64,000 nucleotides of DNA. Origin: JBHJHP01 sp042219825. Its GTDB lineage: Bacteria; Bacteroidota; Bacteroidia; Bacteroidales; UBA5342. The notes below the pieces were generated by a model. The model did not search any database and had not been told where the DNA came from. It saw only the letters and a program-made list of their open reading frames with translations. A program made the position numbers and the translations under genes. Positions 52,847-60,532 of this stretch are shown here, piece by piece (the stretch's first letter is position 1; each line of letters opens with the position of its first letter). The stretch is from assembly GCF_042219825.1 (NCBI RefSeq), contig NZ_JBHJHQ010000007.1, positions 1-64,000 on the forward strand, read 5' to 3'.

Positions 52847-53551
52847 TTAAGAAGCAATAAAAATGATATATGTTTCATAAAGTCCGATCCCAATAAATAA
52901 TACGGCAACAACTTTCCGGAACCATGTTTCAAAAACTTTTATCTTGTTGTACAGATTTCCGACTGATCCAATGCTGAAAGCAACTAACCATGCAAAAAGA
53001 ATAACCGGAATCCCTGTAGCAATAGCAAATGCCAGGGGAAGGAATAATCCACCGGGACTGCTCATCGTCATCGGGATCAACATACCAAAATAAAGCACGC
53101 CACTATACGGACAGAAGGCAAGGGCGAAAACAAGGCCAAGTAACAATACGCCCCAAAATCCAGAGTTGGATTTGCGTTCCATTTTTGAAGTGAGTATGCT
53201 GATGCCCGGTATACTTAAACGGAGAACACCCAACATAAATAAGCCGATAATGATAAGTAAGGGTCCGAGAAGTTTTTCGCCCCATTCCTGCAGGAGTGAA
53301 GAAACCTCGAACTGGCTGGCCCCCAAAAAGAAAATGATTCCGATGGAAGTATAGGTGATTGCTCTCCCCAGCGTATAAACCACACCGTTGATAAAAACTG
53401 TTTTCCGGTTCTCAATATCTTTACTTATAAACCCTATTGCCGTAATATTAGTCGCTAAAGGACAGGGACTTATGGCAGTCATGAGTCCCAGTATAAAGGC
53501 TGATAATAACGGAATTTCTGATGACTCAAAAAAGTTTTGAAGCAGCTCCAT
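52847..53551 (-). CDS. arsG: ArsG-like / CcdA-superfamily permease
   Basis: 234 aa with about six helices. Two conserved Cys-Pro motifs occur, ISPCPLATNI in helix 1 and AFCPYSGVLYFGMLIP in helix 4. This is the CcdA/DsbD-like layout of the ArsG family described from Shewanella as an efflux permease for aminobenzyl arsenicals. CcdA relatives instead pass thiol reducing power to periplasmic thioredoxins, so the exact activity is uncertain. The gene starts 2 nt after the stop of the thioredoxin-like arsF-type gene, as in arsFG pairs, and is probably cotranscribed. No arsE homologue was found next to it. Confidence 0.7.
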   Translation of the reverse strand: MELLQNFFESSEIPLLSAFILGLMTAISPCPLATNITAIGFISKDIENRKTVFINGVVYTLGRAITYTSIGIIFFLGASQFEVSSLLQEWGEKLLGPLLIIIGLFMLGVLRLSIPGISILTSKMERKSNSGFWGVLLLGLVFALAFCPYSGVLYFGMLIPMTMSSPGGLFLPLAFAIATGIPVILFAWLVAFSIGSVGNLYNKIKVFETWFRKVVAVLFIGIGLYETYIIFIAS

Positions 53552-53553
53552 TA

Positions 53554-53988
53554 CTATAACATTGCATCGACCGTTTCCTTAATCTTTTCTTTTAATTTCT
53601 CTGGTTTGGTTCGTGCATTCATAAATGCATCATTGGTCAGATTTACGACTTCATCGCCTTTAATAATCAATAATGTAGTGCCACTGACCTGGTACTTTTT
53701 GATCAAAGGATTTTCTTTGTCCTTTTCCCTGTTTATTGACTGGAAAGGAATTTTGTCTCCGTAATTCTCTTTCAGTGTTTCCTTTGTTACTTCTTCTACC
53801 GCCTGACAGGTAGCACAGCGTTGGGTTGCGTGAAAATAGTAGGCTTTAACAGCAGATTCAGCATTTTTCTGATCCGCTTTTTGTGCGTTCTCTTTGCAGG
53901 CCGGATCAGGGGTGCTGCAACATTGTGCCTGTATGGCTACAAGTCCGGTTACAAATACAAAGCAGAATAAAATGAGTGTCTTTTTCAT
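53554..53988 (-). CDS. arsF: ArsF-like secreted thioredoxin-fold protein
   Basis: 144 aa: signal peptide (MKKTLILFCFVFVTGLVAIQ), then an N-terminal Cys cluster (C23, C24, C31) and a thioredoxin-like domain with CxxC at Cys58-Cys61 (RCATCQAV), YFHATQ before it and VSGTTLLIIKGDEVVNL at the substrate-facing strand. It matches the ArsF-type proteins of Bacteroidota found beside ArsG. ArsEF was reported as a nitroreductase for nitrophenyl arsenicals in Shewanella, but the thioredoxin fold here only shows redox capacity. It is the first gene of the operon, preceded by an operator copy at 54058-54075. Confidence 0.7.
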   Translation of the reverse strand: MKKTLILFCFVFVTGLVAIQAQCCSTPDPACKENAQKADQKNAESAVKAYYFHATQRCATCQAVEEVTKETLKENYGDKIPFQSINREKDKENPLIKKYQVSGTTLLIIKGDEVVNLTNDAFMNARTKPEKLKEKIKETVDAML

Positions 53989-54057
53989 GATTCTAATTTT
54001 AATGAGTTAATCTGAGTGAGTTTTTATTGATTTTATCGTTTTCAAATTATATTCGAA

Positions 54058-54075
54058 GTTCGCAAAACACCGAAC
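54058..54075. promoter_or_regulatory. Second ArsR-type operator, upstream of arsF
   Basis: GTTCG at 54058-54062, 8-nt spacer, CGAAC at 54071-54075. The same arms and the same 8-nt spacing occur in the perfect palindrome upstream of arsR. It lies between arsR and arsF, just upstream (minus strand) of a TATAATTTG box (54043-54051), a near match to the -7 consensus, so bound repressor would block the arsF promoter. Confidence 0.65.
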
Positions 54076-54092
54076 AACCGGATTAAATTTTT

Positions 54093-54392
54093 TTAGAGCT
54101 TTAAAAATTTCTTAAACAGTTCCTGTGCTTCATTCCAGTTTTCTTTATTAATGCAATACTTAACCTTGGGTGTTTCAATTTCTCCCTGTATTAAACCTGC
54201 CTCTTTTAATTCTTTTAGATGTTGCGAGAGGGTTGATTTAACAACAGGTAGTTCTTCCGAAATATCGCCACTGTAACAACAACTTTGTTGGGAAAGCAAC
54301 TCCAGCACATACATACGTATCGGATGACCCATGGCTTTTGCATAACGGGCCATTTTCTTTTGCTCTGTTGTTATGACGTCTTTCTTTGTCAT
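54093..54392 (-). CDS. arsR: ArsR/SmtB family transcriptional repressor
   Basis: 99 aa winged-helix protein: AKAMGHPIRMYVLELLSQQ, recognition helix KSTLSQHLKELKEAGLI, wing EIETPKVKYCINKE. A vicinal Cys38-Cys39 pair (SQQSCCYSGD) in the helix before the recognition helix is where As(III)/Sb(III) or other soft ligands bind in ArsR-type sensors; the usual third Cys is not evident nearby. It is divided from arsF by 104 nt carrying an operator and controlled by its own operator at 54395-54416. It should repress itself and the arsF operon until the inducer binds. Confidence 0.9.
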   Translation of the reverse strand: MTKKDVITTEQKKMARYAKAMGHPIRMYVLELLSQQSCCYSGDISEELPVVKSTLSQHLKELKEAGLIQGEIETPKVKYCINKENWNEAQELFKKFLKL

Positions 54393-54394
54393 TA

Positions 54395-54416
54395 TTGTTC
54401 GTTAATTAACGAACAA
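54395..54416. promoter_or_regulatory. Perfect 22-bp palindromic operator of arsR
   Basis: A perfect 22-bp palindrome beginning TTGTTCG and ending CGAACAA, centred between 54405 and 54406, 2 nt upstream of the arsR start. It overlaps the last bases of the -7 box and the likely transcription start, a position expected for autorepression. Confidence 0.8.
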
Positions 54417-54421
54417 ATATA
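54414..54421 (-). promoter_or_regulatory. -7 box (TATATTTG) of the arsR promoter
   Basis: TATATTTG on the minus strand fits TAnnTTTG and lies 21 nt before the start codon, partly inside the operator. The -33 region is A/T-rich but lacks a strict TTG. Confidence 0.55.
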
Positions 54422-54508
54422 ATTACTTTTTTTATATTGATTGCCGGTAAGATGTTAATTTATTTAATGATCCGATGACTTTAAGTTTATCTGATCACTA
54501 AATACTAC

Positions 54509-54546
54509 AAATAAAAGGAGTACTGGCGTAGCGCTTTGTACTCCTT
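54509..54546 (-). terminator. Intrinsic terminator of the VWA gene
   Basis: A 9-bp perfect stem (AAGGAGTAC at 54515-54523, GTACTCCTT at 54538-54546) with a 14-nt loop. On the minus strand it is followed by TTTTATTTG, so it terminates transcription coming from the VWA gene and insulates arsR. Confidence 0.7.
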
Positions 54547-54595
54547 CTCAAATCCATTTTCAACAAAAACAGGGCTTGTAATTATTATATTCAGA

Positions 54596-55741
54596 TTAGT
54601 TTTCAAATACAAAATTCTTGTTATTTGCCTGAATCTTAATGGCATTTAACATCACATCATCCAAAACTGAATCTTTTGATTTTTCGGCTTGTTGTTTATG
54701 AACATATTCTTCGCGCATTGCGTTTAAAGCAAGAATTTCTTTCTGGATTTGTTCCCTCTCAATTTTACGTGATTCTATATATTTTACTTTGTCTGTTTCG
54801 CTCATACCTTTCATCTCCTGTGGCAGTTCTGTATCTTTAATTTGTTTGATGTCAAAATCTTCCTGCTCACTGGCATCGACCAAATCCCATGATTCGTTTT
54901 TGTAGACATACGATGCTTTTGATACGGACCGTTTTACAGCATTTACTTTACTTATGCTACCCGCATTGGCATCCTGTCTGATCTGATTTTCTTTCTTTTT
55001 TATTCCCAGTTTCCCGTAGGAAATATACGTGTCATTTAAATTTTCGTTAAGTTCTGATATACGATCATCATAAGGCGATGAAATGTAAACCGTTTTGCAA
55101 TTTTGGTTGATGCTCATGTATTTGCCTCCGGTGATATCTGAGCCTTTTTTCCAACTGGTTCTTACGCCTTCGTTAAAATCTCCGCAATAAATCGTATTGA
55201 CAATGATGTCTTTATTTCTTGCACGGTAACAGGCATCCCTGAAATCTACCGAACCCTGGGTAAATGGTTCATTCCCGGCAATAAAAATTAACTTTAAATC
55301 TTCTTTTGATGCATTCCATTCCAATTGATCCATAGATGAGTTTATTACCTGACCGCAAAATTCATTGCCTCCATTAGTTCTTAATTCGAATAATTTTTGT
55401 GATACCATGTCAAGATCTTTCGTTAGGTAAATAACCTGACGGATATAACCTTCCTTTGGACTGAGTCCATCATTTCCGTATTCGTATAATGCAATTTGCA
55501 AATCCGGTTTTTCGCCATCGCATCTGGCCTTAGAAAGTTCATTCACAATAGTCCACAGTTGGGATTTGGCCTGCTCTATCAATCCATCCATACTGTTGCT
55601 TGTGTCAAGCAACAATGCAATTTTTATAGATTTTTTTTCATTGCCGTATGCATTACTCTTTATGCCAATGAAAAGGAGAACAATGAACAATCCTGTAATG
55701 ATGAGATTTTTCTTTTTGGAGATAAGCATTTTTGTTTTCAT
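54596..55741 (-). CDS. Secreted/membrane-anchored VWA-domain protein
   Basis: 381 aa. The hydrophobic segment at about 12-31 (NLIITGLFIVLLFIGI) is a signal peptide or anchor. The VWA domain (about 35-240) starts with IKIALLLDTSNSMDGLIEQA, giving the MIDAS motif DxSxS (DTSNS), and continues with QIALYEYG and a TNGGNEFCG metal/loop region. After it comes a charged, Gln/Lys/Glu-rich, probably coiled-coil tail (about 255-375; REQIQKEILALNAMREEYV). VWA domains bind ligands through a divalent cation. Stand-alone genes of this form are common in Bacteroidota, and the function is unknown. It is monocistronic with its own terminator. Confidence 0.8.
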   Translation of the reverse strand: MKTKMLISKKKNLIITGLFIVLLFIGIKSNAYGNEKKSIKIALLLDTSNSMDGLIEQAKSQLWTIVNELSKARCDGEKPDLQIALYEYGNDGLSPKEGYIRQVIYLTKDLDMVSQKLFELRTNGGNEFCGQVINSSMDQLEWNASKEDLKLIFIAGNEPFTQGSVDFRDACYRARNKDIIVNTIYCGDFNEGVRTSWKKGSDITGGKYMSINQNCKTVYISSPYDDRISELNENLNDTYISYGKLGIKKKENQIRQDANAGSISKVNAVKRSVSKASYVYKNESWDLVDASEQEDFDIKQIKDTELPQEMKGMSETDKVKYIESRKIEREQIQKEILALNAMREEYVHKQQAEKSKDSVLDDVMLNAIKIQANNKNFVFEN

Positions 55742-55966
55742 AACGATACTTTTTTACTGATTTATGACGTAAATGTATCCTCAAAAAAATGGTGAGAAAA
55801 GCAAGAATTAGGGAACGAGTCGTTTGAATTAGTAAAACAAACTTTTTACAGAGTTAACGATAAGAATAGTGCGTTAATCATTGATTATAAACGGATTTTA
55901 GCGGATTGACAATTTTTTGTTGTCTGTTTTTGTTTGTACTTTTATCTTGAAATAGAAAAATATCAA

Positions 55967-57901
55967 GTGAAGAACTTAATAATTATATTCGTTTTTGCTA
56001 TTTGTTTCTGGCAGGTTTCTGTGTCTCAATCTAAAATCAGAAGTTATGGTTCAAATAATGCCGCTGCACTACTGGATTCTGCAGAGTACTGTAAATCAAA
56101 AGATGCAGTTAGAGCCTACAATTTTGTTGAAAAAGCACTTGAGGTCATTCTTCAGACAAATGATAAAATAAGTGAGGTCAGGGCTTACAGCACACTTGGT
56201 GATATAAATTTAAATTCCGGACAATATGATTTGTCTACTGAGAATTATTTAAAAGCAATTCAACTCTCGAATTCAATACAAAAGAAAGATCTTTCGTATC
56301 ATTCTCGAAAAAATATTGGGTTGGCATATCAAAAAAACGGGGATTATGATAAAGCATTATACTATTTAAATTCATTTTTAGCTGATAAATCCAATAAATT
56401 AAGTTTGGATGATATGGTTTTTGCTAAAATTCATATGGCTGAGATATATGAATTAAAGGGTGAAAACTTGCTTGCAGAGCAGACCTATAAGGAAGCTTTG
56501 GAGATTGAAAAAAACAGAAATAATACTGATGGTATTATTCTGATTCAGGACAAACTGGCAGACCTAAACATAAAGAAAGATGATGCAGCCGGAGCTATCA
56601 GGTATTACGAGGAATCAGAAAGGATTGCAAAAGAGGCTTCTGACCAGAAATTGTTTATGAATTCAATACGAAAAAAGGGGGACGCGTATAGATTGCAGGA
56701 TAAAGTTAATGATGAGCTTAAGGCCAGACAACAAGCGCTTGAAATTAATGAAAGTCTTGGCGATAAAGATGCACAGAGTGAAGATTTGCTGAAAATTGGG
56801 AATATTTATGTCGATCAAAATCAGGAGGGAAGAGCTATTCCGGTTTTGGAGAAAAGCGTTGATCTATCAGACCAAACACGAAATATTGCTCAAAAGAAGG
56901 AGGCATTATACTCTTTATCAAAAGCGTATGAAAAACTGGATCCTAATAAAGCTTTGGAAACTTACAAGGAGTATTTAAAGGTTAATGACAGCCTGAATAC
57001 AAACCGCGAAAAAGAACTTCTCAGCAGAATAGATATGGCTACATCTTTGAACAGGAAGCAGCAAAGAATTGATCTGCTGGAAAAGAATAAAGAGCTAAAT
57101 GACAAAACCATCGAAATTTTAACCCAGGAAAGAGAATTAAAAGATCAGGCCATAAAAATGCAGCGGATTACCATTGTTGCATTAGTTATTATTTTATTGG
57201 TTCTAACTGTTTCATCCGTACTGATTTTAAGAAGTGTAAGACAAAAACGCTTCGCAAATCAATTACTTGCATTAAAATCTCTGCGAAGTCAGATGAATCC
57301 ACATTTTATTTTTAATGCTTTGAATTCGGTGAATAATTACATTGCCAAAAATGATAAGCTTTCAGCAAACAGATATTTATCAGACTTTGCTTTTTTAATG
57401 CGTTCGGTTATGGAGAATTCAAAATATGACTTTATTGCTTTAACTGATGAAGTTAAGATTATAGAATTGTATTTAAAACTTGAACACGAAAGGTTTAAGG
57501 AAAAATTCGATTATATGTTTAGTATTGATGAAGATGTCAATACAGAATCGTTTATGATTCCCCCAATGCTGATACAACCATATATTGAAAATGCAGTGTG
57601 GCATGGCTTAAGATACAAAGAAGAAAAAGGAATTTTGCAGGTTGAATTAAAGCAAGTGGATAATTGCCTTGAGATTACCATTATTGATGATGGTATTGGC
57701 CGTATAAAATCTCAGGAAATTAAAACAAAAAATCAGCGACAGATCAATTCAACAGGGCTTAAAAATATAGAGAATAGACTTAAAATAATCAATAAAGTAC
57801 ATCATCTGGGAATTAAAGTTGAAGTGAGCGATTTAATTCCCGAAACACATAGTGGAACCTGTGTCAAGATTATTGTTCCTGAGAATGAAAAAAATACATA
57901 G
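55967..57901 (+). CDS. TPR sensor histidine kinase of the LytS/YehU type
   Basis: Start set at GTG 55967, which yields a signal peptide (VKNLIIIFVFAICFWQVSVSQ); an in-frame TTG at 55934 would place a charged stretch in front. The periplasmic part (about 25-390) is a run of TPR helices (YSTLGDINLNSGQYDLSTENY, GLAYQKNGDYDKALYY and similar) ending in a coiled coil. One membrane helix (about 400-422) is followed by the His-kinase domain with MNPHFIFNALNSV (phospho-acceptor His446) and an ATPase part with QPYIENAVWHGL and DDGIGR. This class autophosphorylates and passes phosphate to a LytTR regulator, whose gene begins 3 nt downstream. The signal is unknown. Confidence 0.9.
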   Translation: MKNLIIIFVFAICFWQVSVSQSKIRSYGSNNAAALLDSAEYCKSKDAVRAYNFVEKALEVILQTNDKISEVRAYSTLGDINLNSGQYDLSTENYLKAIQLSNSIQKKDLSYHSRKNIGLAYQKNGDYDKALYYLNSFLADKSNKLSLDDMVFAKIHMAEIYELKGENLLAEQTYKEALEIEKNRNNTDGIILIQDKLADLNIKKDDAAGAIRYYEESERIAKEASDQKLFMNSIRKKGDAYRLQDKVNDELKARQQALEINESLGDKDAQSEDLLKIGNIYVDQNQEGRAIPVLEKSVDLSDQTRNIAQKKEALYSLSKAYEKLDPNKALETYKEYLKVNDSLNTNREKELLSRIDMATSLNRKQQRIDLLEKNKELNDKTIEILTQERELKDQAIKMQRITIVALVIILLVLTVSSVLILRSVRQKRFANQLLALKSLRSQMNPHFIFNALNSVNNYIAKNDKLSANRYLSDFAFLMRSVMENSKYDFIALTDEVKIIELYLKLEHERFKEKFDYMFSIDEDVNTESFMIPPMLIQPYIENAVWHGLRYKEEKGILQVELKQVDNCLEITIIDDGIGRIKSQEIKTKNQRQINSTGLKNIENRLKIINKVHHLGIKVEVSDLIPETHSGTCVKIIVPENEKNT

Positions 57902-57904
57902 CAG

Positions 57905-58657
57905 ATGGAAGACAAGTTAAAAGCTGTGATTGTGGAAGATGAAATGGCCAGCAGGGAAACACTGTCCACTTATCTTGATAATTATTGCCCTGATGTACAG
58001 GTGTTGGCAGAGGCTGATTCCATTAAGAACGGATTGGAGATCATAAAAAAACACAAACCTGATGTGGTATTTCTTGATATTGAAATGCCTTACGGAAATG
58101 CTTTTGATCTGTTGGAACAGATTCCTGAGATAAATTTTGAAATTGTTTTTGTAACGGCATATAGTAATTATGCGATTAAAGCTCTGAATTTGAGCGCCTC
58201 GTACTATATATTAAAACCAGTTTCTATTGATGAGTTAATTAAGGCCATTGAAAAAATAAAGGCTAACAAGAGCAATTCGGAGTTATCTATTCATTCCAAA
58301 ATATTGCTGGATAATATTCAGGAAGTGAACAGACCCAATCATAAGATTGTATTGCCCACATTGAATGGATTTGAGATTGTACATGTCCGGGACATTATCC
58401 GGTGTCAGGCAAATGATAATTTTACGGAGTTTTATTTGAAAGACAAACAAAAAAAACTCATTTCACGGACTCTGAAGTTTTACGAAGAATTATTAACGGA
58501 TTTTGATTTCGTACGTGTTCATAAATCTCATTTGATAAATTTTCAGTATGTATCGAAATACATAAAAGGTAAAGGAGGTCAGATTGAAATGGCTGACGGT
58601 TCTGTTGTGGACGTTTCGGTAAGTAAGAAGGCAGAGTTTTTGGATAGGTTTAAGTAA
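57905..58657 (+). CDS. LytR/AlgR-type response regulator (REC-LytTR)
   Basis: 250 aa. Receiver domain: acidic pocket E11-D12, phospho-acceptor Asp58 in VVFLDIEMP, T/A at VFVTAYSNY, and Lys in YYILKPVS. A linker leads to a LytTR DNA-binding domain (about 150-248; FEIVHVRDIIRCQANDNFTEF, SRTLKFYEELL, FVRVHKSHLINFQYV). LytTR domains bind direct repeats in promoters. The gene is paired with the upstream kinase, 3 nt apart, so the two form a standard two-component system. The regulon is unknown. Confidence 0.95.
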   Translation: MEDKLKAVIVEDEMASRETLSTYLDNYCPDVQVLAEADSIKNGLEIIKKHKPDVVFLDIEMPYGNAFDLLEQIPEINFEIVFVTAYSNYAIKALNLSASYYILKPVSIDELIKAIEKIKANKSNSELSIHSKILLDNIQEVNRPNHKIVLPTLNGFEIVHVRDIIRCQANDNFTEFYLKDKQKKLISRTLKFYEELLTDFDFVRVHKSHLINFQYVSKYIKGKGGQIEMADGSVVDVSVSKKAEFLDRFK

Positions 58658-58721
58658 AAACATTGTTTTGGTTTACTGACCCAAACGTACTACTGACCCC
58701 TAAAATTTGATTAATTTTTGC

Positions 58722-58749
58722 GATCCGATGAACTAAATTTCATCGGATC
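58722..58749. terminator. Hairpin between convergent genes
   Basis: A perfect 11-bp inverted repeat (GATCCGATGAA at 58722-58732, TTCATCGGATC at 58739-58749) with a 6-nt loop sits between the LytTR regulator gene and the convergent 317-aa gene. The T-tracts on both sides are weak, so termination is likely but not certain. Confidence 0.55.
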
Positions 58750-58758
58750 AGTATTGTT

Positions 58759-59712
58759 TCAAAGAATTTTTTTCCAAACTCCATTTATGGATTTGTTATG
58801 TCCTCTGAACAGGACATTGAATGCATCAATCATCAACTGATCTTTTAAAGTCATACTCTCATAAAATTTCATTCGGTCAGGAAATAATTCAATGTAATCA
58901 TGAATAAAAATGCTAAGCAGAACCATGAGATTTTTAAAGTTGTACTTTACTAAATCAGCATAAGCATTGTTTTCACTGCCGAACATCTGACTGAATTGAA
59001 AAACCGAAACGTTTGATGGATGCGAATAAAATGAAAAGTAGGTGTAATTGTCATCAAACAAATTACTTTTCAGGTTCATGGCCGTAAAAGTGTCTTGCCA
59101 GCTTAATCGTGTCACCTGATTGTCTTTAAAAACAAGCTTATATTCATTTTCGTCAATTGCTGAAAGAATTTTTCCCTGATTCTTTGCATCCAGATTCTTA
59201 AATAGAGCACTGTTTTCAATTTGATTGGTCAGGTCCTTTATAATCTCCTGATCATCCTTTATTAATTGTTTGCTTTCTTCTCCTGCAGCATATTTGGTAA
59301 AGCGTTGTCTGTAATTTAAACCGGATAGTACCCATAAATTATAAAGAATTAAGCGCTCATCCTCGTTTTCTGGTTTAACATAAACAATGTAAAACATCGA
59401 GATAGTTTCAAAGGTATTCTGAAGATGTGCCGCAACGGTTGTAGGATCAATTAGTTTTTTAAGTTTGGCTCCTGTTTCACTGTCGTTGTAATTCACCCCG
59501 GATAAAAGTTTCCTGGCAGCCAGTAATTTTACAAAAACCATTTGTAAAATAGTCATAGCATCAGCTTCCCTGTCAGTTTTTTCAGTAAAATCCTGACTTT
59601 CCATCACTCTGAAAAGAAACCGCTCAAATATGTCGGTCAGATCGAATAAATCATCAATTGTATCTAAAGAGGTTAATCGCTCAATTTCCTTTCTTAGTTC
59701 ATCTGTATTCAT
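58759..59712 (-). CDS. Cytoplasmic helical protein, function unknown
   Basis: 317 aa, no signal peptide and no transmembrane helix; almost all alpha-helical. I do not recognise a family with confidence. Notable are a conserved-looking segment FSFYSHPSNVSVFQFSQMF (about residues 223-241) and a late hydrophobic helix MVLLSIFIHDYIELFP. The SxHxS pattern recalls DUF5677-like proteins of phage-defence and stress neighbourhoods, but that is a weak resemblance. It is monocistronic, convergent with the two-component pair and divergent from the BlaI operon. A promoter-like TAAATTTG with TTG 18 nt upstream lies just before its start. Confidence 0.6.
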   Translation of the reverse strand: MNTDELRKEIERLTSLDTIDDLFDLTDIFERFLFRVMESQDFTEKTDREADAMTILQMVFVKLLAARKLLSGVNYNDSETGAKLKKLIDPTTVAAHLQNTFETISMFYIVYVKPENEDERLILYNLWVLSGLNYRQRFTKYAAGEESKQLIKDDQEIIKDLTNQIENSALFKNLDAKNQGKILSAIDENEYKLVFKDNQVTRLSWQDTFTAMNLKSNLFDDNYTYFSFYSHPSNVSVFQFSQMFGSENNAYADLVKYNFKNLMVLLSIFIHDYIELFPDRMKFYESMTLKDQLMIDAFNVLFRGHNKSINGVWKKIL

Positions 59713-59734
59713 AATGTCAAGTTTTATCCGTTAG

Positions 59735-59763
59735 CAAATTTACTGAATATAATATTCTTTCAA
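59735..59763 (-). promoter_or_regulatory. Promoter of the 317-aa unknown gene
   Basis: On the minus strand, TTG (59761-59763), 18 nt, TAAATTTG (59735-59742), close to the Bacteroidota -33/-7 arrangement, 22 nt before the ATG at 59712. Confidence 0.45.
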
Positions 59764-60068
59764 TATAGTTTTTTTATGGCAAAATAACTAAAACAAGATA
59801 GTATTTATTTATATAGTTTGAGAGGAGCTGTTCGATAATTTATGCTAAAGTTAAAACTCTCTTGTTCAAAACTGCATTGCTATCCCTGGGATAGTCATTC
59901 CCGGTTCTTTTGAAAGCCTAAAAAGTGAGGATGCTATTCATGTATTTTGAAATGCGGACAAAACTGTTAAAAATGGATCAAATCATTGGGCTTATAACGC
60001 TTCCAACAACAATTAGTAATTCTGTTAATTTTTGAACAATTGTAGATGGTATAATTAAAAAAATAGTC

Positions 60069-60113
60069 ATATAATTATAAATATAGTTGTATGATTATAA
60101 TTATAGTTGTATG
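60069..60113. promoter_or_regulatory. BlaI-type operator: 20-bp tandem repeat with dyad symmetry
   Basis: Two tandem 20-bp units at 60074-60093 and 60094-60113 differ at one base and share TATAGTTGTATG. Together with CATATAATTATA at 60069-60080, the first unit forms a near-palindrome (10 of 12 paired positions). BlaI/MecI repressors bind such dyads and repress their own operon. Confidence 0.65.
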
Positions 60114-60117
60114 TTTG
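60087..60117 (+). promoter_or_regulatory. Consensus Bacteroidota promoter of the BlaI operon
   Basis: TTG (60087-60089), 20 nt, TATGTTTG (60110-60117) fits both boxes and the preferred spacing. It is embedded in the operator repeats, and the ATG follows 22 nt downstream. It is the best-formed promoter in the window. Confidence 0.75.
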
Positions 60118-60139
60118 CAGGATCATGGAATAAAACTGA

Positions 60140-60532
60140 ATGGCATCGATGAAAGAGCTAACAAAAGCAGAAGAACAAATTATGCGTTATCTGTGGGAAT
60201 TGGATAAAGCATTCCTGAAAGACATTGTGGACCAATTCCCTGAACCGAGACCAGCCTATACCACGGTTCAGACAGTTGTCAGGGTTCTGACTCAAAAGGG
60301 CGTTATCGGGTATCAAACGTTTGGAAAGACTAATCAATATTATCCAATTATTTCCAGGGATGAATATTTCAGAAAGCATTTTAAGGGTGTAGTCAAAAAT
60401 TTCTTTAATGGTTCCGTAAGTAATTTCGCGTCCTTTTTTACGGATGATGAGGATTTAAGCCTTTCGGAACTGGAACGAATGAAAAAGCTCATCGAATCAA
60501 AAATTGATAATCTGAAAAAGAACGATGATTGA
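60140..60532 (+). CDS. BlaI/MecI/CopY family repressor
   Basis: 130 aa: winged-helix domain (ELTKAEEQIMRYLWELDKAFLKDIV ... PAYTTVQTVVRVLTQKGVIGY) and a C-terminal dimerisation helix (about 95-128). ATG 60140 is used; an ATG three codons later is possible. In bla/mec systems the repressor is cleaved after the membrane protease senses a cell-wall signal. Here the repressor gene overlaps the M56-type gene by 8 nt, the usual arrangement, and the DNA immediately upstream carries dyad operators. No beta-lactamase gene is adjacent, so the targets are probably the wall hydrolases of the same operon. Confidence 0.93.
   Translation: MASMKELTKAEEQIMRYLWELDKAFLKDIVDQFPEPRPAYTTVQTVVRVLTQKGVIGYQTFGKTNQYYPIISRDEYFRKHFKGVVKNFFNGSVSNFASFFTDDEDLSLSELERMKKLIESKIDNLKKNDD

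Larger units (their letters stand above)
59713..60139. other. 427-bp divergent intergenic region
   Basis: Contains the promoter of the 317-aa gene at its left end and the BlaI promoter/operator at its right end (60069-60117). The middle, about 59800-60060, has no gene. It includes a short sequence (59859-59874, CTCTTGTTCAAAACTG) that nearly matches the end of the 65-bp repeats at 62.7 and 63.1 kb. Confidence 0.6.

Noticed and set aside
58674..58699. Two TACTGACCC repeats as LytTR binding sites
   Set aside because: They lie downstream of the regulator gene and before a convergent gene end, with no promoter they could control.
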